Source of the DNA: Streptosporangiaceae bacterium
Lineage (GTDB): Bacteria > Actinomycetota > Actinomycetes > Streptosporangiales > Streptosporangiaceae
Assembly: GCA_030039095.1 (NCBI GenBank)
Contig: JASHQP010000732.1
Location: 1-6,874 of the forward strand
Length of the DNA: 6,874 bases
Direction: 5' to 3'
Numbering within the stretch: the first letter of the stretch is position 1; each line of letters begins with the position of its first letter. Under the pieces are notes generated by a model, which saw only the letters and a program-made list of their open reading frames with translations, searched no databases and was not told where the DNA came from. Made by a program: the position numbers and the translations under genes. Shown here piece by piece: positions 5,027-6,874 of this stretch.

Positions 5027-6384
5027 GCACCCGCATCGCCGACTCGGCCCTCTACCAGCAGCTGTGGGGAACCGAGGAAAGCAGAGCCATCTTCGGCGAG
5101 CGGGGGCGGCTGCAGGGCTGGCTGGACGTCATCGCGGCGCTGGCGCGGGCCCAGGCCGCGGAGGGAGTCATCCCGGCCGCCGCCGCCCAGGCGATCGGGG
5201 AGCACGCGCGGGCCGAGCTGATCGACCTGGACTACGCGGCCGAGCAGACGCGCGAGACGTCCCATTCGATGCTCGGCCTGATCCGCGCGCTGCAGGCGGT
5301 GCTGCCCGCCGAGGCGAGCGAGTACGTCTATGTCGGTGCCACCGTACAGGACGTCACCGATACCTGGATGTCGCTCGCCATCCGTGACTTCGGCGCGATC
5401 GTCTGGCGCGACCTGCGCCGGATCGAGGACCAGCTGCTCACCCTCGCGGGCGTGCACCGGTCCACGGTGATGCCCGGGCGCACGCACGGCCAGACCGGTA
5501 GCCCGGTGACGTTCGGCTGGAAGGCCGCATCGTGGGCGGATGAGATCCGCCGGCACCTCGGCCGGCTGCGCGACGGCGCGCCGCGCTGGCTGGTGGGCCA
5601 GCTCGGCGGCGGCGTGGGCAGCCTGGTGTTCTACGAGGGCCGGGGGCTGGCGGTCCGCGCCCGGTTCTGCGCGGAGCTCGGCCTGGCCGATCCGGTGATC
5701 TCGTGGCTGTCCTGCCGGGACCGGGGAGCCGAGTTCGCGCAGCTGCTCGCGCTGGTCTGCGGGACGCTGGCGCGCATCGGCGTCGAGGTCTACGAGCTGC
5801 AGCGCCCGGAGATCGGGGAGCTCGCCGAGCCCGCCCGCCCTGGCGCCGTGGGCAGCATCACGATGCCGCACAAACGCAACCCGGAGTCGAGCGAGCACCT
5901 CGACACACTGGCACGCCTGGTCAGAGCGCAGGCGGGGGTGATGGTCGAGGGCATGGCGCAGCAGCATGAGCGCGACGGCCGGGGCTGGAAGGCCGAATGG
6001 GTGGCGCTCCCCGAGGCGTGCCTGCTGACCGCAACCGCGCTGCGGGCGGGGATCGAGCTGACCGGTGGGCTGCGGGTCGATGCCGAGGCGATGCGGCGCA
6101 ACAGCGAGCGTGATGGCTATCCGCGTAGCGAGCAGGCGCTGGCGCGGCTGGCTGCCGAGCTGGGCGCGCGCCGGGCCCAGGACCTGCTGCAGCGGGCGCT
6201 GGGCGCTGGCCAGGCCTCGGGCGTGACCGTCGCCGAGGCGCTGGCCGAGGCCGGCCTGACGGACGGACATGAGCCCGGGGGGGCGATGGCGCGGCCGGAC
6301 CCCGGCGCGTGCGCCGACATGGTCGACCTGGTGGTCAGCCGGGCCAGGACCGCCAGGGCCGCCGAGCCAGGACAGTGGCCATGA
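5023..6384 (+). CDS. xcbC: Aspartase/fumarase-superfamily lyase, probable phosphosulfolactate phosphate-lyase (XcbC-like)
   Basis: This 453-residue lyase resembles adenylosuccinate lyase and PcaB. Signatures are 'TSHSM' (79-83, H81), 'YVGATVQDVTDTWMSL' (103-118), 'PGRTHGQTGSPVTFGWKAAS' (151-170, H155) and the superfamily loop 'GSITMPHKRNP' (277-287), which keeps the catalytic-type Ser278 and K284/N286. The second Ser of the usual GSS is Ile279. A conserved C-terminal block 'NSERDGYPRSEQALARLA' (360-377) follows. In bacterial CoM synthesis the XcbC1 member of this superfamily eliminates phosphate from phosphosulfolactate to give sulfoacrylate. The ComA enzyme encoded two genes upstream would supply that substrate, so I infer that role over purine or arginine synthesis. 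The start is fixed by an ATGA overlap with the gene before. A run of seven G (6277-6283) near the 3' end is a possible slippage or sequencing-error site, but the frame continues into plausible helix. Homotetramer, as usual in the family, is likely. Confidence 0.85.
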   Translation: MSTRIADSALYQQLWGTEESRAIFGERGRLQGWLDVIAALARAQAAEGVIPAAAAQAIGEHARAELIDLDYAAEQTRETSHSMLGLIRALQAVLPAEASEYVYVGATVQDVTDTWMSLAIRDFGAIVWRDLRRIEDQLLTLAGVHRSTVMPGRTHGQTGSPVTFGWKAASWADEIRRHLGRLRDGAPRWLVGQLGGGVGSLVFYEGRGLAVRARFCAELGLADPVISWLSCRDRGAEFAQLLALVCGTLARIGVEVYELQRPEIGELAEPARPGAVGSITMPHKRNPESSEHLDTLARLVRAQAGVMVEGMAQQHERDGRGWKAEWVALPEACLLTATALRAGIELTGGLRVDAEAMRRNSERDGYPRSEQALARLAAELGARRAQDLLQRALGAGQASGVTVAEALAEAGLTDGHEPGGAMARPDPGACADMVDLVVSRARTARAAEPGQWP

Positions 6385-6874
6385 CGCTGACGGGCTGCGC
6401 GCCGGTCACGCTTCCGGCCCGGACGGAGCTCGCGACGCTCCCGACCCCGCTGACCCCGGCACCCCGGCTGGCCTCGGCGCTGGGCGTGCCGCGGCTGCTG
6501 GTCAAGCGCGACGACCTGACCGGGTTCGCGTTCGGCGGCAACAAGGCCAGGCCGCTCGAGTTCCTGATCGCCGCGGCATGCCAGCAGGGTGCCGACACCC
6601 TCGTCACCGGGGGTGCGCCCGGATCGAACTTCTGCGCCGCCGCCGCGGCGGCCGCTTGCCGCGCCGGGCTCCGGTGCCATCTGGTGATCGCCGGTGACCC
6701 GTCGCAGCAGACCCCGGGCCTTCGGCTGGCCCGCTCCTGGGGTGCCTCGGTCGGCTGGACACACGCGGCCGACCGGGCCAGCGTGGACGAGCACCTGCCG
6801 CTCGCCGCCGCCGAGCTTGCCGCCAGGGGCCGCCACCCGTACCTGGTGCCGCGCGGCGGGGCCACGGCGCTGGG
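6381..6874 (+). CDS. xcbE: PLP-dependent D-cysteine-desulfhydrase/ACC-deaminase-like enzyme (XcbE-like), 3'-truncated
   Basis: The first 164 residues of a fold-type II PLP enzyme are present; the window end cuts it at about half the usual 320-340. 'LPTPLTPAPRLASALG' (20-35) and 'LLVKRDDLTGFAFGGNKARP' (39-58) are typical of the D-cysteine desulfhydrase and ACC deaminase family, with K55 in GGNK as the PLP Schiff-base lysine. The next block reads 'TGGAPGSNFCAAAA' (76-89). Family members usually have QSNH at the GSNF positions, so a polar residue near the cofactor and substrate carboxylate is lost. 'LVPRGGATALG' (155-165) is the start of the glycine-rich phosphate-binding region. In the Xanthobacter CoM pathway a PLP enzyme of this type installs the thiol on the two-carbon sulfonate. 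The ATGA overlap with the lyase gene fixes the start and places it in the same operon. A plain cysteine desulfhydrase supplying sulfide is the main alternative. Confidence 0.82.
   Translation, partial: MTLTGCAPVTLPARTELATLPTPLTPAPRLASALGVPRLLVKRDDLTGFAFGGNKARPLEFLIAAACQQGADTLVTGGAPGSNFCAAAAAAACRAGLRCHLVIAGDPSQQTPGLRLARSWGASVGWTHAADRASVDEHLPLAAAELAARGRHPYLVPRGGATAL

Noticed and set aside
4798..6270. Long minus-strand open frame (490 codons) opposite the lyase gene
   Set aside because: It is the antisense shadow of a clear superfamily member with GSxxMPxKxNP and G/C-rich third positions. The minus-strand product is low-complexity and Arg/Ala/Gly-rich, with no recognisable motif.
6277..6283. 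Run of seven G as a possible frameshift in the lyase gene
   Set aside because: The frame downstream reaches the ATGA junction exactly and encodes a plausible terminal helix, so no frameshift needs to be assumed.
5023..6384. Assignment of the lyase as purB (adenylosuccinate lyase) for purine synthesis, paired with the AIR-synthase-like gene
   Set aside because: The AIR-synthase-like protein is of the Sll0787 type rather than PurM, is on the other strand and belongs with nitD and nitE. The lyase is coupled to comA and a PLP enzyme, which fits CoM synthesis better.

Overview
The window is high-GC DNA (my estimate is around 70%), with G/C-rich third codon positions, short Shine-Dalgarno sites, ATGA-coupled genes and an apparently leaderless start. 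This points to an actinobacterium. I cannot name a genus. There are no RNA genes, CRISPR arrays, insertion sequences or transposase genes. Apart from small control regions the DNA is fully coding.

Layout: (A) 1-351 is the 3' part, or all, of an unrecognised plus-strand gene. (B) 352-484 is a control region with a GC hairpin and an operator-like inverted repeat. (C) 485-2231 holds a radical SAM protein of the MSMEG_0568/Sll0785 type (nitD-like), overlapped by a GNAT acetyltransferase of the MSMEG_0567/Sll0786 type (nitE-like). (D) 2228-3208, minus strand, is an AIR-synthase-like protein of the Sll0787 type (nitF-like), whose stop codon interlocks with the stop of nitE. Together these look like the D-E-F core of a Nit1C cluster, the set linked in other bacteria to nitrilase and cyanide assimilation. 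The nitrilase gene (nitC) is not in the window, and nitF is inverted relative to the usual co-directional order. (E) 3209-3275 is an AT-rich divergent control region whose near-symmetric -10 box can be read on both strands. (F) 3276-6874 is a tightly coupled plus-strand operon: phosphosulfolactate synthase (comA/xcbB type), an unrecognised Cys-rich protein, an aspartase/fumarase-superfamily lyase, and a D-cysteine-desulfhydrase-like PLP enzyme cut by the window end. All three junctions are 4-nt ATGA overlaps.

Region F has the gene content of the bacterial coenzyme M (2-mercaptoethanesulfonate) pathway known from Xanthobacter (xcb genes): sulfite addition to phosphoenolpyruvate, phosphate elimination to sulfoacrylate, decarboxylation, and thiolation by a PLP enzyme. 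No comB or comC gene of the archaeal route is seen. The unrecognised 322-residue protein sits where a decarboxylation-step protein (XcbD-like) would be expected. The main novelty is a predicted CoM operon placed back-to-back with an incomplete, rearranged Nit1C module across a shared, probably bidirectional promoter. All functions are inferred from remembered family features; no database search was possible.
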